A DNA stretch of 64,000 nucleotides, from contig NZ_JAFKJN010000018.1 in assembly GCF_017305915.1 (NCBI RefSeq), positions 124,001 through 188,000 on the forward strand, written 5' to 3'. Origin of the DNA: Reyranella sp. GTDB lineage: Bacteria > Pseudomonadota > Alphaproteobacteria > Reyranellales > Reyranellaceae. This document shows positions 16,351-24,469 of this stretch, one piece after another. Within the stretch, counting starts at the first letter, position 1. The number at the start of each line of letters is the position of its first letter. The position numbers and the translations under genes are program-made. Below the pieces are notes generated by a model that saw nothing but the letters and a program-made list of their open reading frames with translations, was not told where the DNA came from and did not search any database.

Positions 16351-18609
16351 ATGACGGACGACAACAAGTGGATCGGCAAACGCACCCCGCGCCCGGACGG
16401 CGCCGACAAGGTCACGGGGCGCGCCGCCTATGCCGCCGACGCCACCATGCCCGGCATGATCTGGGGCAAGGTCCTGCGCAGCCCCCATCCGCACGCCCGC
16501 ATCAAGTCGATCGACACCTCCAAGGCCGAGAAGCTGCCGGGCGTCAGGGCGGTCTGCACGTCCAAGGACATCGTCGACTTCCCGATCGAGAAAGGCCCGG
16601 TGATGCTGGGCATCCAGGACATGCGCTGGATGTGCCGCAACGTCATGGCGCGCGAGCGCGCCCTCTTCCACGGCCATCCGGTCGCCGCCGTCGCCGCCGA
16701 CAGCCAGGCGATCGCCGCCGAGGCCTGCAAGCTGATCAAGGTCGACTACGAGGTGCTGCCCTGGGTGATCGACGTCGACGACGCCAAGAAGGACGGCGCG
16801 CCCACCCTGTTCGACCACATCAAGTTCGACGGCAAGCCCTCCAACATCGCGGGCACCCTTGAGCACAAGCTCGGCGACATCGAGGCGGGCTTCAAGGCCG
16901 CCGAGGTGGTGGTCGAGCGCAGCTTCAAGACCGAGGCCGTCCACCAGGGCTACATCGAGCCGCACGCCTGCCTCGTCAGCGTCGCCGGCGACGGCAAGGT
17001 CACTATCTGGAGCTCATCACAAGGCCAATTTATGGTGCGCGCCATGAGCGCGCTGATGTCGGGCATTCCCCAGAGCGACATCCGCGCCATCCCCGCCGAG
17101 ATCGGCGGCGGGTTCGGCGGCAAGACCATCGTCTATCTCGAGCCGGTCGCGCTGGTGCTGGCTAAGAAGTCGGGCCGGCCGGTGAAGATGGTGATGACCC
17201 GCGAGGAGGTGATGCGCGCCTCGGGCCCGACCTCGGGCTCGTCGAGCTGGGTCAAGATCGGCGCGAAGAAGGACGGCACCATCGTCGCCGCCCACGGCGT
17301 GTGGTACCTGCAGGCCGGCGCCTTCCCGGGCTCGCCGATCCGCGGCGCCGCGGGCTGCGCCTTCGCGCCCTACAACATCGCCAATGTCCTGTCGAAGGGC
17401 TTCGACGTCGTCTCCAACCGCTCGAAGGTCGCGGCCTACCGCGCGCCGGGCGCGCCGATCGGCGCCTTCTCGGTCGAGAGCGTGATGGATGAGCTGGCCG
17501 AGAAGCTCAAGATGGATCCGCTCCAGTTCCGCCTCAAGAACGCCGCCAAGCAGGGCGTCAAGGCGGCGCACGGCCCGGTCTATCCGGTGATCGGCTACGA
17601 GGAGACGCTGCGCCAGGCGCTGGCCAGCGAGCACTACAAGTCGCCGCTCGGCCCCAACCAGGGCCGCGGCGTCGCCTCGGGCTACTGGTTCAATGCCGGA
17701 GGCGAATCGAGCGCGCACGTCAACATCACCGAGGACGGCAACGTCATCGTGATGACCGGCCATCCCGACATCGGCGGCAGCCGCGCCTCGACCGCCAACA
17801 TCGCGGCCGAGCTGCTGGGCATCCATCCCAGCCGCATCAACGTGCTGATCGGCGACACCAACAGCGTCGGCTTCTCCAACCTGACCGGCGGCAGCCGCGT
17901 CACCTTCGCCTCGGCGATGGTGGTGACGCAGTCGGCCGACAAGGTGATCAAGCAGCTGTGCAGCCGCGCCGCCAAGATCTGGAAGATCGACGAGGACGCC
18001 GTCACCTGGGAGAACGGCTACGCCCGCCCGGCCGGCGACAACGCCGGCAAGTTCGAGCCGCTGTCGCTCGCCCAGATCGCCGCCAGGGCGTCGGAGACCG
18101 GCGGCCCGATCGGCGCCACCACCCAGCTCAACACCGCCGGCGCCGAGGGCGGCTTCTCGACCCACGTCGCCGACGTCGAGGTCGATCCCGCCACCGGCAA
18201 GGTCAAGGTCATCCGCATGACCTGCTTCCAGGACGTCGGCCGCGCCATCCATCCCGACTATGTCGAGGGTCAGTTGCAGGGTGGCATGTCCCAGGCGATC
18301 GGCTGGGCGCTGACCGAGGAGTACATCTACAACAAGCGCGGCCAGGTCGATAACCCGGGCTTCCTCGACTACCGCATGCCGGTGGCCTCGGACCTGCCGA
18401 AGCTCGAATGCGGCATCATCGAGATCCCGAACCCCAAGCACCCGCAGGGCGTCAAGGGCGTCGGCGAGGTGCCGCTGGTGCCGGGCATGGCGGCAGTGCG
18501 CAACGCCGTCTACAAGGCGATCGGCATCCGCTTCGATCATCTGCCGATCTCGCCGCCCAAGGTGCTCGACGCGCTCGAGCCCGAGCCGCACAAGCTGGCG
18601 GCCGACTGA
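16351..18609 (+). CDS. Xanthine dehydrogenase/aldehyde oxidase-family molybdopterin-binding subunit
   Basis: A 752-residue large subunit of the molybdenum hydroxylase family. Residues 1-110 form the aldehyde oxidase a/b hammerhead domain (DKVTGRAAYAADATMPGM). The Moco domain shows GGGFGGK, AYRAPGAP and the conserved Glu in KGVGEVPLVPGMAAV near the C-terminus, the catalytic base of the family. The ATG at 16351 is chosen over the one at 16345 because AGGGAG lies 7 bases before it. The partner FAD and 2Fe-2S subunits are not adjacent, which is unusual; the subunit must use partners encoded elsewhere. The substrate is unknown. Confidence 0.9.
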   Translation: MTDDNKWIGKRTPRPDGADKVTGRAAYAADATMPGMIWGKVLRSPHPHARIKSIDTSKAEKLPGVRAVCTSKDIVDFPIEKGPVMLGIQDMRWMCRNVMARERALFHGHPVAAVAADSQAIAAEACKLIKVDYEVLPWVIDVDDAKKDGAPTLFDHIKFDGKPSNIAGTLEHKLGDIEAGFKAAEVVVERSFKTEAVHQGYIEPHACLVSVAGDGKVTIWSSSQGQFMVRAMSALMSGIPQSDIRAIPAEIGGGFGGKTIVYLEPVALVLAKKSGRPVKMVMTREEVMRASGPTSGSSSWVKIGAKKDGTIVAAHGVWYLQAGAFPGSPIRGAAGCAFAPYNIANVLSKGFDVVSNRSKVAAYRAPGAPIGAFSVESVMDELAEKLKMDPLQFRLKNAAKQGVKAAHGPVYPVIGYEETLRQALASEHYKSPLGPNQGRGVASGYWFNAGGESSAHVNITEDGNVIVMTGHPDIGGSRASTANIAAELLGIHPSRINVLIGDTNSVGFSNLTGGSRVTFASAMVVTQSADKVIKQLCSRAAKIWKIDEDAVTWENGYARPAGDNAGKFEPLSLAQIAARASETGGPIGATTQLNTAGAEGGFSTHVADVEVDPATGKVKVIRMTCFQDVGRAIHPDYVEGQLQGGMSQAIGWALTEEYIYNKRGQVDNPGFLDYRMPVASDLPKLECGIIEIPNPKHPQGVKGVGEVPLVPGMAAVRNAVYKAIGIRFDHLPISPPKVLDALEPEPHKLAAD

Positions 18610-18646
18610 AGCGCCGTCACGGAACCGCAATATAACTGTCATTACC

Positions 18647-18666
18647 GGGCCGGCGGATGCCGGCCC
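18647..18666 (+). terminator. Strong hairpin downstream of the molybdenum hydroxylase gene
   Basis: GGGCCGGC-ggat-GCCGGCCC is an 8-bp perfect stem with a 4-base loop, about 40 bases after the stop codon, followed by ATCATTT. The T-run is weak, so it may be an attenuated or 3'-end stabilising hairpin instead of a full terminator. Confidence 0.45.
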
Positions 18667-18756
18667 ATCATTTCCCGCGGGCGACCTCCCCAGTCGAGGA
18701 TCGCCCGGCGTTACGCGTCCGTACCATCGCTGACGTAACGACACGGGAGAGAAACC

Positions 18757-19662
18757 ATGAAGCACTTCGGCATCGCCGCCCTGGCGACGCTCGCGCTCGC
18801 CTCGACGGCATCGGCGCAGAACACGGTCTCGCCCTCCAAGTGGGGGCCCAACGACGAGATCGGCGCGGCGAACTACATCACGCCCGCACGGGTCCTGGAC
18901 GCCGCCAAGCTGGTCAAGACCGGCAAGACCTATTCGCTGGGCATCATCGTCGACAGCAAGACGCCGGCCTATCCGCCGCGCAGCTGCACGGTCTCGATCG
19001 TGCAGCCGGGCCAGGTCGGCTCGTCGGCTGGCCTGGGGCCGACCCACACCACCTACAACGACGACATCCTGAACTGCTGGGTCGGCATCGGCACGCAGAT
19101 CGACGGGCTCGGCCATATCGGCGTCGGCGACGTCTACTACAACGGCAACAAGTGGGCCGACTTCGCCGCGTTCGACGGCCTCAAGAAGCTCGGCGTCGAG
19201 AAGATCCCGCCGATCGTGGCGCGCGGCGTGCTGCTCGACATGACGGCGCACTTCAAGCAGGACCCGGTGGCCGAGGGCACCGCCTTCAACCATGCCGAGA
19301 TCAAGGAAGGCGACGTCGTGCTGTTCTATACCGGCTGGATCAAGCTGATCGGCAAGGACGACGCGCGCTACAGCAAGGGCGAGCCCGGCCTCGGCAAGGG
19401 CGGCGCCAAGTACCTCACCGGCAAGGGCGTGGTCGCGATCGGCGCCGACACCTGGGCGCTCGAGGTGATCCCGTTCGAGAAGGACTCCGGCGTCTTCGAG
19501 GTGCACCAGATCATGCTGCCGCACAACGGCACCTACATCCTGGAGAACGTCGACACCTCGGCCCTCGCCGCCGAGAAGGCCTACGAGTTCCTGTTCGTGC
19601 TCGGCCACTCCAAGTACCGCGGCGCCGTGCAGGGAATGATAAATCCGATCGCGATCCGCTAG
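18757..19662 (+). CDS. Exported cyclase-family protein (kynurenine formamidase-like fold)
   Basis: A 301-residue protein with a signal peptide (residues 1-21, ending ASAQ) and a PF04199-type cyclase domain: KWGPNDEIGAANYITP, then VGIGTQIDGLGHIG and a C-terminal HQIMLPHNGTYILEN. In the classical HxGTHxDxxxH metal site the first two His are replaced by Gly and Gln here, while Asp and the last His remain, so the metal site differs from kynurenine formamidase. The export signal also differs from the cytoplasmic kynB enzymes. The substrate is unknown. The TAG stop is provided by the CTAG border of repeat R3. Confidence 0.82.
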   Translation: MKHFGIAALATLALASTASAQNTVSPSKWGPNDEIGAANYITPARVLDAAKLVKTGKTYSLGIIVDSKTPAYPPRSCTVSIVQPGQVGSSAGLGPTHTTYNDDILNCWVGIGTQIDGLGHIGVGDVYYNGNKWADFAAFDGLKKLGVEKIPPIVARGVLLDMTAHFKQDPVAEGTAFNHAEIKEGDVVLFYTGWIKLIGKDDARYSKGEPGLGKGGAKYLTGKGVVAIGADTWALEVIPFEKDSGVFEVHQIMLPHNGTYILENVDTSALAAEKAYEFLFVLGHSKYRGAVQGMINPIAIR

Positions 19663-19741
19663 AGCGCATTCCGTTCGGCTGGAATCAGCCGAACGGAATG
19701 TGCTTGGTGAAACCAGTATCGCCCGCGCGCGCATCTGGCTA
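19659..19741. repeat. Dispersed palindromic repeat, family 1, copy R3 (module B only)
   Basis: It begins with CTAGAGC at 19659 and carries hairpin B (GCATTCCGTTCGGCTG, gaat, inverse). A tail GTGAAACCAGTATCGCCC resembles the tail of R2. The right border is degenerate (GGCTAAC instead of GCTCTAG). Confidence 0.75.
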
Positions 19742-19760
19742 ACGCCGCCGTCCATCGCCT

Positions 19761-19819
19761 CCTGAGCGGAGCCCGTGGGCTTCGCTCAGGCCAAAGGCTG
19801 CGCATTGCGGCCTTTTTTT
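19761..19819 (+). terminator. Rho-independent terminator after the cyclase-family gene
   Basis: A long stem (CCTGAGCG g AGCCC, gt, GGGCT t CGCTCAGG, 19761-19790) is followed by a second small stem AAAGGC with GGCCTTT and a run of seven T at 19813-19819. This is the clearest plus-strand intrinsic terminator in the window. Confidence 0.75.
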
Positions 19820-19940
19820 CGTGCCGGCCGCAAAACCGCGGACCGCCGAGGTCCCAGAAAGATCACCACCTTGCGGCCCCGGCTGCGGGCAACGTTGGCG
19901 GACGCACCGCGCTTACCGGCCCCAAGCGAGGAGCAGCCCG

Positions 19941-21806
19941 TTGTTCTTCAAGCCCGACCGACGCCCCAACGCCACCAACGACGACGAGAAGCCGCAAATT
20001 TCCGGCGACGACACCCATTTCCAGCAGTCGCTGGCGCGGCTGACGGCACAGCTCGCCGCGCGCAACCCGCGGTCGGCGACCGGCGAGCCGCCGCTGCGGC
20101 GGCCCAAGCCCGCGCCGGCGCCGCCGCCGGAACCGCGTGCCCGCGGCGCCGAGCCGCCGATCGCGCCATCGGAGCCGAACCCGACGCCGGATCGGCAGGA
20201 CGTGATCCGCGACGTGATGCGTCGCGCGCCGCCGGCACCGCAGCCGGCCCCGACACCGCCATCGGCGAGTCGCGAGCCCATCGTCGCCCGTGTCCCCGAG
20301 CCGAAGCCCGAGCCGATCGCGCCTGCGCCGAGCCGCGAGTCCGTCATCGCGCGCGTGCCCGAGCCGAAACCCGTTCCCGCTCCGCCGAAGGCAGTGCCAA
20401 CCCCGGCCGCTCGCGCGCCCGAGCCAACGCCTCCGACGCCACAGCCGATCCGCGAGCCTGTCGTCGCGCGGTCGGCCGAGCCGAAGCCCGCGCCGTTGCC
20501 GTCCACGCCGCCGCCGCCGCGTCGCGAAGCCGCCGTTGCACGGGCGCGTGAGCCGAAGGCTGCGCCGCCACCTCCGCCGGTTCGCGAAGCCGTCGTTGCG
20601 CGAGCACCCGAGCCGCCGCCTCAACCGCCGAAGCCCGCACCGCCGCCTCCGCCGGTTCGCGAAGCTGTCGTTGCGCGAGCACCCGAGCCGCCGCCTCAAC
20701 CGCCGAAGCCCGCACCGCCGCCTCCGCCGGTTCGCGAAGCCGTCGTTGCGCGAGCACCCGAACCGCCGCCTCAACCGCCGAAGCCCGCACCGCCACCTCC
20801 GCCGGTTCACGAAGCCGTCGTTGCGCGAGCGCCCGAGCCGCCGCCTCAACCGCCGAAGCCCGCACCGCCACCCCCGCCGGTTCGCGAAGCCGTCGTTGCG
20901 CGAGCACCCGAGCCGCCGCCGCCGCCGCCACCGGCACGCGAAGCCGCGGCTGCCCGTGTTCCTGACTTGCGGCCGGCGACGCCGCCGGCGGCACCGGCTC
21001 CTCCGCCGGCGCCAGCGGCGACGAGCCGCGAGGCCGCCATCGCGCGCGTGCCGGGGCCGAGGCTCGCGGCGCCGGCGGCAGTGAAGGCCGTTCCCTCTCC
21101 CGCCGCCGCGCCGCGCCCGGCCGAGGCCGCGCCACGGCTGGGCTCGGCGACGGGCGATCCGGCGCCGGCCGTGCGGGCGGCGGCGAAGCGGCGATCGGGC
21201 ATGGGCTACGCGGTCGGCTGGGCGCTGGGGATCGGCGTCGGCGCGGTCGCGGCCGGCGCGTTCGTCGGCTTCCTGGTGAACGGGCCGCCGCGCACGACAC
21301 TGCCGCGCACCATCGCCGACGTGGCGCCGCCGTCGCCGGCGCCGCCGGTCACGCCGGCGGAGATCACGAACGCAGGTCCGCGCGACACGGCGCCGGCGAA
21401 GGCCGATACCGCGAGCGCTGCCGCGCCGCCGGCGCGCGACGCGCTGCCGCCGCTGCGGCCGCCGCAAGCGGCCACGCCGCCGGGCCCCCCGGAGCCGCTC
21501 ACCTCGGCCGATGTGCGCGATGTGCAGAGCCGTCTGCGCGCGCTTGGCTTCAACCCCGGCCCGGTCGACGGCGCCGCCGGCCCACAGACGACCGGCGCGG
21601 TAAAGCAGTACCAGCAGGCGCGTGGGCTCGAGGCCAGCGGCACGCTCGACAAGGACCTGCTGGCGCGGCTGCGCCTGGAGCAACCGCAGTCCCAGGCGCA
21701 GGCGGCCCCGCCGCCGCAGCGCCGGGCCTACAACCCGCCGCCCCCGCCGCGGCGACAGCAGCAGGATCCGCTGCTGGAGAGCATCGAGCGTCTGTTCCGG
21801 CGCTGA
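19941..21806 (+). CDS. Pro-rich single-pass membrane protein with C-terminal peptidoglycan-binding domain
   Basis: A 621-residue protein starting at TTG 19941 (MFFKPDRRPN), supported by GCGAGGAG 7 bases upstream. Residues 90-400 are Pro/Ala-rich and contain five 25-residue repeats (VREAVVARAPEPPPQPPKPA). A transmembrane helix (YAVGWALGIGVGAVAAGAFVG) lies at about 420-446. After a second Pro-rich linker, a PG_binding_1 domain (VQSRLRALGFNPGPVDGAAG) spans about 519-585. The arrangement suggests a cytoplasmic Pro-rich arm, one membrane anchor and a periplasmic peptidoglycan contact. The enzyme partner, if any, is unknown. Confidence 0.8.
   Translation: MFFKPDRRPNATNDDEKPQISGDDTHFQQSLARLTAQLAARNPRSATGEPPLRRPKPAPAPPPEPRARGAEPPIAPSEPNPTPDRQDVIRDVMRRAPPAPQPAPTPPSASREPIVARVPEPKPEPIAPAPSRESVIARVPEPKPVPAPPKAVPTPAARAPEPTPPTPQPIREPVVARSAEPKPAPLPSTPPPPRREAAVARAREPKAAPPPPPVREAVVARAPEPPPQPPKPAPPPPPVREAVVARAPEPPPQPPKPAPPPPPVREAVVARAPEPPPQPPKPAPPPPPVHEAVVARAPEPPPQPPKPAPPPPPVREAVVARAPEPPPPPPPAREAAAARVPDLRPATPPAAPAPPPAPAATSREAAIARVPGPRLAAPAAVKAVPSPAAAPRPAEAAPRLGSATGDPAPAVRAAAKRRSGMGYAVGWALGIGVGAVAAGAFVGFLVNGPPRTTLPRTIADVAPPSPAPPVTPAEITNAGPRDTAPAKADTASAAAPPARDALPPLRPPQAATPPGPPEPLTSADVRDVQSRLRALGFNPGPVDGAAGPQTTGAVKQYQQARGLEASGTLDKDLLARLRLEQPQSQAQAAPPPQRRAYNPPPPPRRQQQDPLLESIERLFRR
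20574..20955. repeat. 75-bp tandem coding repeats
   Basis: The sequence TTCGCGAAGC recurs at 20581, 20656, 20731, 20806 (one base changed) and 20881, an exact 75-base period. The copies are nearly identical at DNA level, unlike the diverged 54-bp array in the RTX-like gene, so this array is recent and may vary in copy number between strains. Confidence 0.85.
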
Positions 21807-21872
21807 CCTTCACACGCTGCCTCTGAATCGCATGACGTCGCCGGGGGGACCGCTCGTCGCGCCATACAAGCG

Positions 21873-22361
21873 TCACTTGCGCAGCTTGCCGAGCTGCGCG
21901 AGATGGCCGCGCAGCACCGGCACCATCTCCTGGGCGTAGACCTTCAGCCGCTCGTTGTCGCCGCTCTCGGCGTAGCCCTGGAGCAGCGCTGTATCGTCTC
22001 GCAGCACTTTTTCTTGCGCCTCGAAGTAGGCCTTGGAGAGCGTCTTGCCCGGCGCCGTGTGGGTGAGCTGATCGAGCAGCGCCTTGTGCCGCTCGTCGAG
22101 CGCGTCGCGCAGCGGCAGCTTGGCGTCCGCCGCCGCCTGCCTGAGCTTCCCGGCCGCCACCGAGTACTCGAAGATCATCTGCTGGGCGAAGCCGTGCACG
22201 ACGGCCGACTGGGTCTTGCGCAGCGCGAGGTTGCCGCTGGCGACCTGGAAGCGGTTGAGCGCAGCGGCCTGCGACAGGAAAGCCTGCGTCATGTCCGCCG
22301 CAGGTGCGACCGACGTGACCAGGCAGAGAACCGTCAGGAGCGACGCCAGCCGTCCGCGCAT
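21873..22361 (-). CDS. Exported DUF4142-family protein
   Basis: A 162-residue protein with a signal peptide (MRGRLASLLTVLCLVTSVAPA) and a helical DUF4142/ferritin-like body (AALNRFQVASGNLALRKTQS, then DERHKALLDQL and KVLRDDTALLQGYAESGDN). The ATG at 22359-22361 is chosen because GGAGAGAGGA precedes it directly. The family is periplasmic and of unknown biochemical role, often linked to stress or envelope functions. It diverges from the M23 peptidase gene with 83 bases between starts. Confidence 0.82.
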   Translation of the reverse strand: MRGRLASLLTVLCLVTSVAPAADMTQAFLSQAAALNRFQVASGNLALRKTQSAVVHGFAQQMIFEYSVAAGKLRQAAADAKLPLRDALDERHKALLDQLTHTAPGKTLSKAYFEAQEKVLRDDTALLQGYAESGDNERLKVYAQEMVPVLRGHLAQLGKLRK

Positions 22362-22444
22362 TCCTCTCTCCAGTGCCGTGCGTCCCATGAGCACAGGCCA
22401 TGCTGGTCACACCATGGCCGTTTTGTTCTCTGTAGAAAACGCCG

Positions 22445-23572
22445 GTGACAAAAAAGACATGGGGCGCGGCGACGGCCGCTTTTTTCATGGGGCTGGCGGC
22501 AGTGGCGCCCGGCTGGGCGCAATCGGAGCAAACCGAGGCCATCGCCGCCGAACAGCGGCTTCTCGGCAGCGACGACGAGGAGGCGCGGACCCGCGACCTG
22601 CTGCCGTTTACCCGCGCGCTGGGTGCAAGCGGCACGGTGAACGGATCACTGGCCGATTCGGCCACAGCGGCCGGCGTGCCGCGCGCGGCGATGCTCGAGG
22701 CGCTGCAGGCACTCGATGCCGCGGCCGGCAGCCGCGCGCCGCAGGACGGCGACGCCTTCTACGTGCGCTGGGAGCAGACGTATTCCATCGACGGCCATCC
22801 GACCGGCGTCGGCCGCGTGCTGTGGCTGGAGCTGCGCACGGAGTCCGGCGCCACGACGGCGCTCCATCGCTTCCGGCCGCGCGACGGCGGCGAGCAGTTC
22901 TTCCTGGCCGGCGGCGAGGCCGCGACGCCACCCGACGTCGCCCTGCCGATCGAGAACATCGCCATCTCCTCGCGCTTCGGCTTCCGTGCCGATCCGCTGT
23001 CGGCGCACGGCCGCGCCGCGATGGGGCCCTTGCCGCTCCCGCAAGGCCAACACGAGACGGCGGCGATCGTCGCGGCCGCGGTGGCGCGGGCCCATGCCCG
23101 AACCGGCGCGCGGGCCGGCACAGCCCCGGCGACGCGGTCGTTCGCGGGCTTCGGTCCGCGGCTCTTCATGCATGAAGGCGTCGACTTCGCGGTGCCGCAG
23201 GGCACGCCGATCCATGCCGCGTCCGACGGCGTGGTGAGCGAGGCCAGGCACAACGGCGGCTACGGCAACTACATCCGCATCGAGCACGCCGACGGCGTCG
23301 CCACCGCCTACGGCCATCTCTCGCGCTTCGCGCCGGGGCTCAAGCCGGGCGCTAGGGTAATGCGCGGCGAGCTGGTCGGCTTCTCGGGCAACACCGGCCG
23401 CTCGACCGGCCCGCATCTGCACTTCGAGGTGCTGGCCGACGGCAAGCCGGTCGATCCCCTTCTCCATGCCGCCATCGCGCAGCTCGCCGGCATCGACCTC
23501 GAGCAGTTCGCCCGGCAGGTGACGGCCCGCGAGCGCGAACGCGACAGCGAGGCGGCGGTGGCGGCTCAGTAG
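22445..23572 (+). CDS. Exported M23-family (LytM-type) peptidase, paralogue of 3834-5117
   Basis: A 375-residue protein from a GTG start with a signal peptide (ending GWAQ, about residue 26). The N-terminal domain is alignable with the 3834-5117 protein (ERLLG/QRLLG, GSLADS, GVGRVLWLEL, HRFRP). The M23 zinc site is HEGVD at about 243-247 and HLHFE at about 324-328, with YGHLSRFAPGL between. FGFRADP lies at about 178, so the insert before the catalytic motif is about 55 residues, half that of the paralogue. Both should cut peptidoglycan peptides in the periplasm. Repeat family 2 follows 7 bases after the stop. Confidence 0.88.
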   Translation: MTKKTWGAATAAFFMGLAAVAPGWAQSEQTEAIAAEQRLLGSDDEEARTRDLLPFTRALGASGTVNGSLADSATAAGVPRAAMLEALQALDAAAGSRAPQDGDAFYVRWEQTYSIDGHPTGVGRVLWLELRTESGATTALHRFRPRDGGEQFFLAGGEAATPPDVALPIENIAISSRFGFRADPLSAHGRAAMGPLPLPQGQHETAAIVAAAVARAHARTGARAGTAPATRSFAGFGPRLFMHEGVDFAVPQGTPIHAASDGVVSEARHNGGYGNYIRIEHADGVATAYGHLSRFAPGLKPGARVMRGELVGFSGNTGRSTGPHLHFEVLADGKPVDPLLHAAIAQLAGIDLEQFARQVTARERERDSEAAVAAQ

Positions 23573-23579
23573 CGCTCAG

Positions 23580-23715
23580 AATTCCTCCCCATTCACATGG
23601 GGAGGTGCCCCCGTAATCGGGGGCAGAGGGGTCATAAGGTGCAACGAGATTGGGGCTCATGACCCCTCCGTCGGCGTAAGACGCCGACACCTCCCCATCT
23701 GAATGGGGAGGAATT
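23580..23715. repeat. Intergenic palindromic repeat, family 2, copy a
   Basis: A 136-base composite: CCTCCCC..GGGGAGG at the left end, TGCCCCC..GGGGGCA, GAGGGGTCA paired with TGACCCCTC across about 30 bases, GTCGGCG..CGCCGAC, and CCTCCCCAT..ATGGGGAGG at the right end. A related copy lies at 51169-51300. Its outer arms (ATTCCTCCCC and GGGGAGGAAT) are inverted repeats of each other, so the whole element can fold. Confidence 0.8.
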
Positions 23716-23794
23716 TCAGAGCCCGACTCCAGTCGCCCGATCTGAGCGCAACGTGAGTTGCGGTTGACCGCGCCGGCGTGGCACCGTCGGCACA

Positions 23795-24319
23795 ATGAAT
23801 GGACTTCCGGTTTATCACGTCGTGGCGGTCGTTCTCGCCGCCCTGGCGATGTGGGACATGCGCCGCGAAATCTCCGAACGGGCCGCCTCGCCGCTGCGAT
23901 GGGCAGTGCCGCCGGCGCTCGCCATCGTGGCGGCGGCCATCCTGCTGATCGTGTCGCCGGGCAAGCGCTGGGAGCTGTGGGCGGTCTGCATCGGCGTCGG
24001 CCTGGTGGCGGGCCTCGCCGCCGGCGTGATCGTCAAGGCCGAGAAGGACTTCGCGCAGAACCTGTCGCGGATGTACCGGACCTGGGACGGCGTCGCGGCG
24101 GCGGCGCTCCTGCTGCTGCTGGCGGTGATCCGGTTCGTGAGCACCGACCTGATGCACCGCCCGTCGGGCGGCTTCGGCGTGCTGGGCGCGCTGGCGGCGC
24201 TGCTGGCCGCCTTCCAGGTCGGGCGCGTCCTCACCTTCCAGCTCCACACGGCACCGCGTGCCATCCACTACGACATGGTACCGGGCCAGAAGCGTCACCG
24301 GACCCACGACGACGGCTAA
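23795..24319 (+). CDS. Small integral membrane protein, paralogue of 26192-26710
   Basis: 174 residues with about five hydrophobic segments (VVAVVLAALAMW, PPALAIVAAAILLIV, GLVAGLAAGVIV, AAAALLLLLAVI, LGALAALLAAF). I recognise no family. The segments RTWDGVAAAALLLLLA and GGFGVLGALAALLAA are nearly identical to those of the protein at 26192-26710, so the two are paralogues flanking the HNH pair. The C-terminus is hydrophilic and His/Arg-rich. Confidence 0.7.
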   Translation: MNGLPVYHVVAVVLAALAMWDMRREISERAASPLRWAVPPALAIVAAAILLIVSPGKRWELWAVCIGVGLVAGLAAGVIVKAEKDFAQNLSRMYRTWDGVAAAALLLLLAVIRFVSTDLMHRPSGGFGVLGALAALLAAFQVGRVLTFQLHTAPRAIHYDMVPGQKRHRTHDDG

Positions 24320-24367
24320 AGGCCAAGCCCGCGCGGCCTGTGGATAACACCGGCCGCGAACGATCAT

Positions 24368-24431
24368 TATGGGCAATGGACCGCGAAAACGACCGCCTTT
24401 TGCAGCGTGTTTTCGCCGGCCATTGCCCATA
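24368..24431. repeat. Long perfectly symmetric inverted repeat
   Basis: TATGGGCAATGG (24368-24379), three bases, GCGAAAAC (24383-24390), an 18-base loop, GTTTTCGC (24409-24416), three bases, CCATTGCCCATA (24420-24431). The arms match over 20 of 23 positions. It lies between the membrane protein gene and the first HNH gene, 39 bases before its start, and could be a terminator-like hairpin, an operator, or a recognition site of the HNH protein. Confidence 0.7.
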
Positions 24432-24469
24432 TTCGTCGATCCACAGGGGCTGCGCTTACGGTCGCGTGC

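Noticed and set aside
17017..19755. A 912-codon minus-strand frame across the molybdenum hydroxylase and cyclase-family genes
   Set aside because: Antisense shadow spanning two well-supported genes, an intergenic hairpin and a repeat; no domain seen.
20574..20955. 75-bp direct repeats considered as a plasmid iteron or CRISPR
   Set aside because: They encode Pro-rich protein repeats in the frame of the peptidoglycan-binding protein and have no spacers.
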